Below, in pieces: positions 11,556 to 21,082 of a stretch of DNA of 64,000 nucleotides. The stretch is from Thelonectria olida (lineage: Eukaryota > Ascomycota > Sordariomycetes > Hypocreales > Nectriaceae), in assembly GCA_020736575.1 (NCBI GenBank), contig JAGPYM010000012.1, positions 1 to 64,000 on the forward strand, in the 5' to 3' direction. A program made the position numbers and the translations under genes. The notes under the pieces are model-generated. The model searched no databases and was not told where the DNA came from. It was given only the letters and a program-made list of their open reading frames with translations. The stretch's first letter is position 1. Each line of letters starts with the position of its first letter.

Positions 11556-12359
11556 ATGTGGCGCAAAGGTCCCCCACTGGTCCCGCTGCTCGCCCTCTCC
11601 CTGGCCCACTCCTCGGCAGCCAAGAGCAGCAGCGGCGGCACCGTTTGGGCCACGCCTCATGCCAGTTATTCTTCTTCCATCGGTGTATTGGGCTGCAAAG
11701 TAGACACAAACCGCATCGCCTATTGGCCCAGCTCCATCGACTGCAACAACCTGTGCGTCGAGCTGAGCTACGATGACCGCTCCGTCAACCTGCTCCGCGT
11801 TGACCAGTCAGAGGGCGCCTACGACATCAGCTACGATGCCTGGAACTACTTGTACACCGGCTACTCGGCCACCAAGAAGCCCACGGCGGGAGGTGCCGTC
11901 GAGATGACGTACAAGCAAGTCGACGCCTCCAAGTGCAACGACCTCATCAAGACAAAGCACAACAAGCTGCCGCTGAGCGCCGCCAACAGCATGAACTTCC
12001 TCGCCAGCTGTCTGGACCAGAACGACAGCTGGGTGGGCGACAACCACGTTCTCTACAACATTCTCGACTCCATCTGCACCCTGGGCTACGACGAAGAGTG
12101 CGACCTCGACTGGCCCGCTGCCAACCAGGCTTCGTGCCCGCACACGCTGGGTCTGCAGACGGCGTTGAACACTGACCCCGTCTACAACATTGCCTATCCC
12201 AGCGGTGAAAAAGTGTTAGCATCCAACGGCTCGGTCGTCACTGACACGAGCAGTGACGACGACAGCGGAGCATCTTCCTTGACCCAGCCATCAACCTTGA
12301 CCTTGATGATGTTGATGCTCCTCTCCTGCTCGCTTTTTCTAACCACATCATTGGTCTGA
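11556..12359 (+). CDS. Secreted, GPI-anchored protein, unknown function
   Basis: Single exon, 267 aa. The N-terminal signal peptide ends near SLAHSSAA. The mature part starts with GTVWATPHASYSSSIGVLGC and continues with NRIAYWPSSIDCNNLCVEL, SVNLLRVDQSEGAYDISYDA and LPLSAANSMNFLASC. Eight or more Cys suggest disulfides, and the first half resembles the double-psi beta-barrel (barwin/RlpA-like) secreted proteins of fungi. A Ser/Thr/Asp-rich linker is followed by SGASS and a C-terminal hydrophobic segment (LMMLMLLSCSLFLTTSLV), the layout of a GPI-anchor signal. A cell-wall or plasma-membrane location is inferred. The family looks conserved in filamentous ascomycetes; no enzymatic role is assigned. 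Confidence 0.8.
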   Translation: MWRKGPPLVPLLALSLAHSSAAKSSSGGTVWATPHASYSSSIGVLGCKVDTNRIAYWPSSIDCNNLCVELSYDDRSVNLLRVDQSEGAYDISYDAWNYLYTGYSATKKPTAGGAVEMTYKQVDASKCNDLIKTKHNKLPLSAANSMNFLASCLDQNDSWVGDNHVLYNILDSICTLGYDEECDLDWPAANQASCPHTLGLQTALNTDPVYNIAYPSGEKVLASNGSVVTDTSSDDDSGASSLTQPSTLTLMMLMLLSCSLFLTTSLV

Positions 12360-12769
12360 TCATGTACATACGAAGTACTTCAACGAGGTTTCATGGGTGC
12401 GTCGGAATTATGAAACAGCGACCTCCGGCACATGGTTCTGGATGGGCTTGAGGCGTTCAGATGATTCGGAGTTGGTTGGTTGGATGTTTGGAGCAGTCTT
12501 GATACCCCCTTTAACGTTTCTCTTCTCCCGAGTCTCTGGGCAGACTCGCCATTTTTTCCCTTTACATTTTCGATACAGTCCTTACTTGTAGATATTTTCT
12601 AACTATCATGCCGTGCCAGAATCGCTCATCGAGGATGGAATGATGCAAATATCATTTGGATTTTTTACTTATTGCACTCTTCATATTTGTTGTTGCAATC
12701 TCATTACCTGACGGTGCTGCACGGTGAACAAACTCCCACCCACAGCATCCAATCGGTCAGCCTCATGCT
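12360..12769. other. Intergenic between convergent genes
   Basis: Contains only the 3' flanks of the GPI protein gene (plus) and the small gene at 12770-13073 (minus). No other feature is seen. Confidence 0.5.
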
Positions 12770-13073
12770 TTACTTCTTCATGTGTAAAGCCTCCTTGACT
12801 TTGTCCATTGTTGACTCAGTCCCCGGCTGCTTCTGCTGTGTGCTGGAGCCCATTGACTCACTTGGGGCATCTCCGAGAGTGCCCTTCTGTGCCGGGCCCG
12901 GGTCGTCGGCACACATGGCATCGCGGCCGTGGAGCTGCCATGTGTTAGTATCGCTGGTGAGAGTGGTGTTGTGTTGTGGTGTGATAACTGACCTTCTGCT
13001 CCTCGATCTCCGCGTTGTGGATGAGGTCGTGGCCTTCTTCGGCCACCTCGTCAGTGTATCCTGGTCCCGTCAT
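12770..13073 (-). CDS. Small spliced hydrophilic protein, 81 aa
   Basis: Found by splicing. Exon 1 is 13073-12993 and exon 2 is 12934-12770, with a 58-nt intron that has a GTCAGT donor, a perfect TACTAAC branch site and a CAG acceptor. The protein starts MTGPGYTDEVAEEGHDLIHN, continues LHGRDAMCADDPGPAQKGTL and ends MDKVKEALHMKK. It is highly charged, with no signal peptide or membrane segment. The MDK(V/I)KE.LHM ending recalls small conidiation- or stress-related fungal proteins, but that is resemblance only. The plus-strand frame across the same bases (12672-13244) is poor in protein character and is taken as its shadow. The exact phase and the consensus branch site make this a convincing gene. 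Confidence 0.7.
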
Positions 13074-14332
13074 GATGATTTAGCAGCGAGGTGGTGGGAT
13101 TTCTCGATAGTTGTGTCTTCAGCTTGGTCTTCAGGTGGAGTTGATCTGGGAGTCAACACCAAGTCTGTGAGGGGAGGCGGGGTGAAGCTTCATATAACAA
13201 AGCAGAGTCGAAATGAGTGTCGTCATTCCATACCGATCTCGTGATGGTGTGATGCTAGTTACACGTCATGGTCGTTGATCCTCAACGTGCAATTGGAGGT
13301 GGTTGATAGACTCTCAATACCCCTCACATCACAGTGCTGAGTGGCGTGGAAATACCTGTTCTGTGTTTGCATTGCAGCGACAATGCTCAGAATACAGTGC
13401 ACTGTACTTTCGTAATCGCTTAGCCGCCTCGAAGTCAAAGCTGTATATTGAGGGTATAGACCTAAGGCTTACAACCAATTCCCAAGCTCCTCTGCGATGT
13501 GCGTCTCTCATAGGATGAACTTCCACCAACCTTCCAACGTCGGCGTCCCATCGCGGATGAGCCGGTACGGTCGTAAGTGTCCGGGTATCATCCCTTTGGT
13601 TTTGGATTGGCAGGCACGAAGCCGCATCATGTCACTGCTGAGCATCGATTGTATGCGTCAATCATGAGGGTTTCCGTAGTCGGCATCTTAAAGCCACGAC
13701 AACTCTTACTGCGAAACATGTAGTCTATGATTCACGTTGACGGGAGGTCCCATAACGTAAAGTTAATTCAAATGTCCTCATGCGACTTGTTTTGATGTTG
13801 GGGAAGTTGAAAGCTGTCGGGGCGTAGGAGCGACCTCCGGCAGCAAGAAGGGGACTCGATGGTGACGAAGATGTCACGCGAGCTACCATAGAGCTGATTA
13901 CTGTTTTGAGCCTAATTGCAGATGCTTCAGAGCGTGTAAAGCCGAGTCCCGATCTTGCAGTTAGGTCATTCAGTTACGTCCCAACGTCCCGAGTCACAAT
14001 AAATGGAATGACGTCATTGACGCTTAAGTTGCTTTGCTTGCTGAAGATATCCCGTGAGATATTCCCCCATCACTACCACAGTCCATTGGGGGCACTAGCT
14101 GGCCCCAGGCCCAGTCGGTGCTTGCCCTAGGTCTAGCAACCTAATAGGAAAACCATGACCAGCGAACGTTGCGACAAGCTCAATTCCTATACTACATAGG
14201 GGGGCGCATATAGATCGACAGACAAGAGGAAGGGGGAAAGAAGAGATGTGAGGGGTGAAGATGCGAAGAAGAGATGAAAAGGGACAGGAAAAGGAAAAGG
14301 AAACAAGACAGCAAAAGCCAACCAGCGTATAT
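13074..14332. other. Intergenic, purine-rich near the right end
   Basis: Contains the promoter of the small gene at 12770-13073 and the 3' flank of the next minus-strand gene. The bases at about 14215-14310 are strongly purine-rich (GAAGGGGGAAAGAAGAG-like). No gene is supported. Confidence 0.45.
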
Positions 14333-15870
14333 CAAGAATCTTCATCCTGCCCCAGCTCAGTAAAAATGTCTTTCCAGTCTTCCTTCCACGGAGTTTCATA
14401 TTTCTCTCCAAACACCGTGGGTGTCTCCTGATAGCGAATCAAATCTTTTCCCATCGTCTCCATGTCCTTTAAGTCGACCCCCTTTTGAGCCTTGAAGTAC
14501 GCAATCCTCTGCGCTTCGTTCTCGTCCCCAGCTAAGTTGGCTGGGTAGCAGTATCTCGCGACACGAGAATTGATAACGTCGAGTATCTTGGGCTTTAGTA
14601 GCTCAATTGTTTTCGTAGCGCTCACGTATTTCTCACAGGCAAGACTGTACCCGACCTTTATGACAGTCTTGTCGAAAGCAGCGAAATCACCAGGCGGCTC
14701 CCTTTGCTCCTTGTCTTTGTCCGCTGGTTCAGCTCTCTCAGCACCAGTGGTTGGATGCTTAAGCCAGAATGGGGACGCCATTTGAAATGCCGTGTCCTCG
14801 CGCTCAGGCTGGAAGTAAGCGGTTGCAATGTGGCGTGGTTGGTTGTATTGGATGTTCACCCGCTTGAACAGCTCCCTCGCCAACCGTGCATGCCGGAACT
14901 CGCCCACCATGTGGCACAGCCCGATGGACACTGTTGGAATACCCAAAAAAGTGAATAGATCCAGCGGTCCACTTCGGAATCCCGTGGCCATCTCATAATA
15001 TCCCTTCTCGAAGGCCCAATTGAGAAAGTAAGCTTCGGCATCCCTTTTGCAATCTTTAGGATCCAGCTTGACGTCCTTGAACGCCAACCAGTATTGCCCA
15101 ATGTCGTCGGGGATGCCGGGGAGCTTTTCTTGGTTCCCACAGGAGACGATCCTGAGCTTTTTACCAGCTCTGTCCGGGAGAATGCTGGCAATCTCTGTGA
15201 GGGTATTTCCAGTGTCAAGCTCCGGATAGACACCTGGTGGCTTTCCATGCTCGGCCACCGTGCCAGTTTTGCGGTACATGCCCAGAATCGTGGGCTTGTT
15301 TTTGTCCCAGACTCCCTTGAAGAGACTCCCGAATTTGGTGTTCAGAGCTGAAAGCGAGGCAGGCGTAAGGATTGCCATGCCATCAGAAACCGCCTTGGGG
15401 AGGCCTTTCTGTTTAATGGCCCTTTTCAAGACTTCACTCGTCGCTCGATTTTCGCTGAAAACCGAATTCTTGTATTGTTGGAGGTCTGTTGGATGCAAGG
15501 TTTTACCGTCCAGCGTGCACCCTTGCATTTGGGTGCTTGTGGGCCTCGTTTGGCCGTATAAAACCTCAGACGTCCACGGAACGAGAAAAACATGCTTCTT
15601 GTTTTCCGCCACCGAGCGCTTCAGATAGTCTTCGAGGTCTTTCGTGTCCTTGGAGCAGTTGTAGAGGCAAAGCGAGTAGTTAAATAACTGCATTGCTGCT
15701 CGCATATGATACATATCACCCCGATGAGTGGCGTCCATGAGGAAGACGGACTTGTCGGCGTTGTTCATGACCGTTGGAAGCCAGGGGGAGGGCTTTTCAT
15801 CCTTGGGGATGGCAGGATGGCTCATGCTGAAGGTGCTTGTGGTGCTATGACGGGTTTGAGTGCAATGCAA
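14332..15870 (-). CDS. Fungal protein of unknown function, 497-512 aa
   Basis: One open exon. The first ATG is at 15870, but the ATG at 15825 (MSHPAIPKDEKPSPW) is the likelier start because the first 15 residues (MHCTQTRHSTTSTFS) look like leader sequence. There is no signal peptide or membrane segment, so it is probably intracellular. Visible blocks are SVFLMDATHRGDMYHMRAAM, a KKHVFLVPWTSEVLYG stretch, KLRIVSCGNQEKLPGI, EAYFLNWAFEKGYYEMATGF and GPLDLFTFLGIPTVSIGL. The last block, an Arg/Gly loop followed by LGIPTVSIG, resembles the nucleotide-sugar binding part of some GT-B glycosyltransferases, but I cannot assign a family. The C-terminal 100 residues are charged and Lys/Glu-rich. The function is unknown. 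Confidence 0.75.
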   Translation of the reverse strand: MHCTQTRHSTTSTFSMSHPAIPKDEKPSPWLPTVMNNADKSVFLMDATHRGDMYHMRAAMQLFNYSLCLYNCSKDTKDLEDYLKRSVAENKKHVFLVPWTSEVLYGQTRPTSTQMQGCTLDGKTLHPTDLQQYKNSVFSENRATSEVLKRAIKQKGLPKAVSDGMAILTPASLSALNTKFGSLFKGVWDKNKPTILGMYRKTGTVAEHGKPPGVYPELDTGNTLTEIASILPDRAGKKLRIVSCGNQEKLPGIPDDIGQYWLAFKDVKLDPKDCKRDAEAYFLNWAFEKGYYEMATGFRSGPLDLFTFLGIPTVSIGLCHMVGEFRHARLARELFKRVNIQYNQPRHIATAYFQPEREDTAFQMASPFWLKHPTTGAERAEPADKDKEQREPPGDFAAFDKTVIKVGYSLACEKYVSATKTIELLKPKILDVINSRVARYCYPANLAGDENEAQRIAYFKAQKGVDLKDMETMGKDLIRYQETPTVFGEKYETPWKEDWKDIFTELGQDEDS

Positions 15871-18516
15871 GTGTGAAGGAGGGTGGTGGAATGTTGTGAA
15901 AGAATTGATGAGGCCAACATCCGCCGGCTAATTGGACGTAATATATATAACTAGAAATCTGTTCTGTTTGTTCCGTCTTCCAGATGTGCCGAGGGTTTCC
16001 GTGAGAGTTGGGCGGCACATTCATTCAGCTTGCCAAAGACTGTTCGATCTCCCCCTTTCGTATACACTCAGCTCGTCTAGGACCAATCAGCCTCCTTGTT
16101 TGGAGCAACGAGAGTTTCCTCTGCAGAATCACCTTAGCTGTCAGATTTCAACTAATTCAATAACACGACAAGACCGCGTGTGAGCATTCCATGGCGTTGG
16201 TCGCCCTTCGTCGGTAATTCTGTGCTTAGGTATTATGTCGGATGCCTAAAATGCTTGCTACCACGTAATAGGCTGCAAGGCTCCTGAAAAGGTAAGATGC
16301 AGGAATATTGGCAGCTGAATCACAAGATCGTCACAGAATGATACTTGATCTGACGGAAAAGCGCAGCTGATAACATAATTCTTCTGAGACATCATCCGTG
16401 TGGTTGGGGGGCGGGTGTTCCGACGGGAAGCCACCATGCGGTGATGGGATGAAAGCGCTTCATTAGCCTTTGGAGCATTTCTGCCGTCAGATTTTGGGTC
16501 ATTCTGGCGGTAATTGGGACGACGAATTCAGCAAGGAGGCGCTGCACTGCGCCCTCTTTCAAGCAGCTGAAAACCCCGAGTTACCCCTTGCTGACCACGT
16601 AACCAGCCCTGCAGCTTACCAATGACATCAACTCATGAGAGGTTGAAGCCTTCCACGGGCCCCGTAAATGTATTAAGAGGCCCATTTAGGAAACTATGCA
16701 CCTGTATTCTGAGGATTGGAATCGCTGCCAAAACTTGCAGGATTAGTGAAGACCTTGGGGCAAGTGCGGGAGGAGTCGTAGTCGGAGATACATATCGCCC
16801 TCACACGTAGAATTGAGACATATGTTGAGACTTTTTGCTGAGCCCTCGCATGGCTGCTCACCAGTGGTCGCCGACCACGTAACTCGGTTGGGCCGGGCAC
16901 GGTCGAGCGGGGCGAGATGCGAATGCCTTCTCTCCCACCCGCAATGCTTCTCATGCACAGCGCAATATCCAGTTCAGCCCTAGGTAGAGCGGCAATATGA
17001 TCAGATCCTTTCCGGTTCTATCCGCCATGCATTTCAGGCACCGTTGTGCGCATTAGGGCCTGACGAACTATGGGCTAGGTAATATGTGCCGAGGAACTAA
17101 GGAGCAGATGCAGTATTAGCGACCGAGAATGACCAGGGAGGTTCAGTCCGGATGACTAGAAATATCGGTCAAAAGAGGAAGTCCCAAATACCACGGAACA
17201 CATCGCATCGACACAACAGTGCCAATTGATAGATAGTCTCGTGGTCTCTCGCCAATATTGATGACATATAATTTCCCTGCTAAGCGTGACATAGCTCGAA
17301 CTAGCCTAGCTCTGAATAATCCTATCTAGTTTGATCTGTTCCTGCCATGTCTAAGTTGAGGACATATCATCATACATAGTGAGGCCACGTCAACAAATCA
17401 CAACTGCACTTGGGTTCCTGTCATTGTCTCTTCTCATAAGTGATAGACTGCTGGCTCCCTATTTGGGTTAGCAGTTCGACTCGTTGATAGCTGAAGGTCC
17501 CCGGCCTCCCCCTTTCCCGAGAGCTTCTCTTACATATACAAGGAAGCCTGCTACGTAGTAGGTAGCTACGTATGCAAAGACCGGGAGCATGGATTACCCG
17601 ACGGGTGAACTTTCAGTTTTTCCATCCCTTCAAGGACTTACCTGGCATTTGTTGACAGCTAGCATGAGTTTATTTGGGTTAGATTTTCGTCACATCCATG
17701 TTGTATCTAATGGTGGCATATTACGCGATACTCTCATTGGCTTTCTCTGTCCACAGCTGACACTGACTTCCTCGATAGTCTCCTGCCTTACCAATAGTGG
17801 CTTACTCGAGTTACAGTCTTTGATATCCCCGACAGATAGTCCTCTACCCCTGGAATGAACTTTCGTGTAAGCCGAGCAAGGCTTAGATCCTACAACACCA
17901 GGGTACTAACAGTTTACTTTCCCCACATCAACGACTCGACCCACGCCCACGGCCGAAAAGCGACTTCTTTGGGACACTTCTCTGTCGATTCGAGAGCCAG
18001 AGCCAGTTATTTGGAGTAGCTCCCTGTCAGATCACTAGCCGAATGGGGTGGCAAGGACCCTTGTTGCTTGGCACTGGCGTAACGAGAGAGCAACACCATC
18101 ACCACCACCAATAACGACGAAACTCCGCCATTTGCAACTCTGCACCACGCTGTCTAGAGGGTCACTTGCATGCGCCTCATGGGCTATTGTCTCGGTTTAC
18201 TGTGATGCCCTAATTATCTACTGGTTCACGATGTCTTGCGTCCGGCGGCTACGGCGCCCACTCCAGAAAACTCAGCTAGCCACCGGCTTCGCCGTCATAT
18301 TCCGGTGGACGGATGCATGGCAGCTCAAGACAGTGGCCGAGCGAGTGCTCTATACATGATCGACTTGGACCAAGTTCAATATCTATATAAATCCCGAGAA
18401 CCCCAAGGTCATTGATCATCTGGGCCTCGAGTAAAATCAAGAATCAGCTCAACATTCACACAATACCTTCGGAAACACCACTCACAAACATCTTCACCTT
18501 TCGTCTCCTCTGAACC
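15871..18516. other. Long intergenic stretch (2.6 kb)
   Basis: No convincing gene on either strand: open frames are short and lack splice-supported partners. The last 150 bases hold a TATATAA-like box (about 18381-18387) and a CA-rich leader in front of the gene at 18517. At 17551-17572 the palindromes CTACGTAG and GTAGCTAC lie 3 bases apart. Confidence 0.45.
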
Positions 18517-19989
18517 TTGGCCAAAATGCCCTCTTCTATTCCTTACGACCCCAGCCTAGTGCTGGCTAACATCGTCGACCCCGCAGTTCTTCAGAACGTT
18601 GTGGATATTGCCGCGGCACAAGCGGGTGCCGATGAAGCCCAGGAGGATCTCAACGCAATGATAGCGACGAGGCGAAGTCTTGACATGACCAAGTCTGAAC
18701 TAGTCAACCTGGGTGTTGACGTAACGGACCTCAACACCGAACTGGACGACCTGAACAAGAGAATCACCGAGGCGGCAGTCAAATATTGCAAGGCAAAAAT
18801 CCAGGCCGAAAAGGATATTGAGCCTCTCCGCAAGAACGTCTACAGCGTTCATAGCGCACCAGAGAGTCCTGTGGACTTCGTCAAAACGCAAATCAAGTCG
18901 ATGCCACTCTCTGCCGACTCCATCAACATGGATGTGCAGTACTTCTCCCAAGACACCAATGCAGAGCACACGGAGGATTTTGCGAAGCAGATCGGCGGGT
19001 TTGTATCTGCTTCCACAGGCTGGATGGGCACCAAAGTGTCGTCCCAGATGAGCACGGCGGCCCAGCAACAGGTCAACAAGCAAACGAAGCAACACGACAT
19101 CTCCGGCACGCTGGTGCTCTCTGTGAACTGCACTCACAAGAACGCCGCCATCCTCGCCCCGTTTGTCCTCAACGTTGACAAGGGCATCAAGGTCTGGAAC
19201 CACTACTTCGGTGACAGCGACAGAATCGACCCAAACAACCTCGAGACGATGACAAATTTGGCCAAGACGAACGAGACAGAGAAGAAGTTTAGCATCATCT
19301 CTGGCGTGACTTATGGATCCAGCTTTGTCGGCATGGTTCATGTCCTGAACTCTTCCAAGACGAGCTCGTCACAAGACATGACCTCGGCCGCGGCATCCCT
19401 ACAGGTGCAGATGGATACCGGAGCGTGGTTTGAGTCGGCGTCAGGCGGCTTTGGTGTGAACTCATCCTTCTCGAGCGCCGTCAAGAACCTACTGAGCTCG
19501 CAAAATGTCACCTCCCATGTCACAATGATCTGCATGGGAGCGATTCCCTCTATTGTAGCCAATGAGGTGAAGCTTGGTGTTGAGAGGTTTGCCGACTCAG
19601 ACCCGAAGGCCAGTATGGAGGCGCTTGCGAGTCTCCAGAATGCTACTGTCGCCGACCAGGACAGCGTCAAGCAGGCTGCGGATGCAGCTAGGACAGGCCA
19701 GCAGATGGTGTCTATGAAGGCTGGTGAGATCAAGGCAACCTTATCGGCGCTTGCGGAAATTGATGACGGGTCCAACAAGATTCTCGACATTAACTCGATG
19801 ATGGCAGCGCTTGAAGACTATGTCTCCAAGGTCGCTGATGCTACCTCTGGCGTTCCTATCAACTACTACATTAAGGATATCACCAAGGACATGCTGGCTG
19901 AGATGTGGGTTGCTAAGTATTTCCCTGGAGAGTATATGCCGATTAGCTACGACGACTCGAGCAAGCAGGATGAGGCGCCTAGCACGTAA
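18517..19989 (+). CDS. Intron-less protein of unknown function, coiled coil
   Basis: 490 aa; MAK at 18517 or MPSS at 18526 could be the start. Residues about 30-115 are heptad-rich and likely a coiled coil. The central part alternates Ser/Thr with hydrophobic residues (SGTLVLSVNCTHKNAAILAP, FSIISGVTYGSSFVGMVHVL, FGVNSSFSSAVKNL), as in amphipathic beta-structure. A second helical region follows (about 360-440), then an acidic tail. There is no signal peptide. The core 'YGSSF' followed by amphipathic beta-rich sequence loosely recalls membrane-attack/perforin-type folds, but no diagnostic signature is present and I do not assign it. It is well separated from its neighbours and has a TATA-like box about 130 bp upstream, which suggests single-gene regulation. 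Confidence 0.75.
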   Translation: MAKMPSSIPYDPSLVLANIVDPAVLQNVVDIAAAQAGADEAQEDLNAMIATRRSLDMTKSELVNLGVDVTDLNTELDDLNKRITEAAVKYCKAKIQAEKDIEPLRKNVYSVHSAPESPVDFVKTQIKSMPLSADSINMDVQYFSQDTNAEHTEDFAKQIGGFVSASTGWMGTKVSSQMSTAAQQQVNKQTKQHDISGTLVLSVNCTHKNAAILAPFVLNVDKGIKVWNHYFGDSDRIDPNNLETMTNLAKTNETEKKFSIISGVTYGSSFVGMVHVLNSSKTSSSQDMTSAAASLQVQMDTGAWFESASGGFGVNSSFSSAVKNLLSSQNVTSHVTMICMGAIPSIVANEVKLGVERFADSDPKASMEALASLQNATVADQDSVKQAADAARTGQQMVSMKAGEIKATLSALAEIDDGSNKILDINSMMAALEDYVSKVADATSGVPINYYIKDITKDMLAEMWVAKYFPGEYMPISYDDSSKQDEAPST

Positions 19990-21082
19990 AATCGCGACGC
20001 GCCTGGTTCCTAGTGAGAATGAAATCTAAATCGTGCATTTAGAGGATATTCTTACCACAGGAGTGTACCGAAGGATCCTTCCTGGGTCATCCGCTCATTT
20101 TTCATAGTAATTGATTTTTCTGTTGTTTTATTAGCACATCAGTTGTGTCTGTCTGTTCATTGTAGTTGAAGCTCAAATCAGGTTTCCCTCTAGTCTAGTC
20201 CTTGTCAATTTTGACATAAGATTGAGACTCGTAGACTTCATTTGTGTCTCTTTCGTATGACAGGGTGCCCTTTCCCTCGATCTGAAGAAAGTAGATGTAA
20301 AAGAGATATGTAAAGTTCTTGGGAAATGCGGACGGCTTTTGGGATGAATGGGCAATAACGCGGAGAGTGAATACACCTACTCTTCCAATATGGATGATAT
20401 GAATAGACAATGGAAAGATTGGTCGGCAACAAGCTATGAGACTTACCAAGATCATGGTATCGCTAGCTCTGAGTGAAGAAGATTGAATTATGGCTGTGGT
20501 ATTATAGGCTCCAGAAGCCGATCATTGGGTGACTGATAATACGTCGCGCCGAACCAACGCCCCGAGTCCACCAAGTCATTCAAGCAAGAGTCAAGCCAAG
20601 CAAAGTCAAGTCGGCCCTTAGCCCGAACAAGCCAACTCAAGTCGACATTTTTCGAGATTTGCTAACTCGTCCAGCCAATCAGACAATCCAAGGGTATTAA
20701 TCGATAACATTCTTATCGCAGCATTCCCGGCACTGACTCCGCCAAGCAAAAAATGGCTGTGCTCGTAAAGGCGTGCCGAGTAGCCGCCCGGTTGGTCCAC
20801 CGCCAAGTATTCTCACATTAGGGCACTGCCGATGTTGTCGATTTGTCTGTCTTGGCCAAGTGGAGATGCTTACGTGTGGGAAGGCAACGATTCTTCACTT
20901 TGCCGGGCATGGAAATCTCTTTCTGATCCATCATCGACTGTTCGATAGCTTGTATCGAGCACTGCCTCTATCGCCAGGTTCCAACGCCCTTTGACCGTCA
21001 CTGGGGACTCGCCGCGTAGTTGGACTGTCAGGTGCCGCGGATCCAACTTCTTTCCCCCGGTATCAGGTCTCGGGAACTCGGA
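19990..21082. other. Intergenic, with a weak small-gene candidate
   Basis: Contains the 3' flank of the 18517 gene, a minus-strand frame at 20195-20455 (listed separately) and the promoter of the TMEM16 gene. Around 20600-20650 the motif AAGTCAAG/CAAGTC recurs several times. Confidence 0.4.
20195..20455 (-). CDS. Possible small protein, 86 aa
   Basis: Open from ATG 20455 to the stop at 20195-20197. The C-terminal half has protein-like character (FPKNFTYLFYIYFLQIEGKG, then ERDTNEVYESQSYVKIDKD). A GTAAGT directly after the third codon suggests an intron, but the candidate acceptors do not join in frame with the good C-terminal part. It could be a relic or a mis-framed gene. No family is recognised. 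Confidence 0.22.
   Translation of the reverse strand: MILVSLIACCRPIFPLSIHIIHIGRVGVFTLRVIAHSSQKPSAFPKNFTYLFYIYFLQIEGKGTLSYERDTNEVYESQSYVKIDKD

Noticed and set aside
7117..12359. Secondary-metabolite gene cluster around the paraoxonase and FAD oxidoreductase genes
   Set aside because: No synthase, terpene cyclase, P450 or regulator is nearby; the neighbours are an unrelated GPI protein and a gene of unknown function.
12672..13244. 190-aa plus-strand frame
   Set aside because: It covers the minus-strand spliced gene with its TACTAAC branch site. Its own composition is Cys/Leu/Ser-rich noise.
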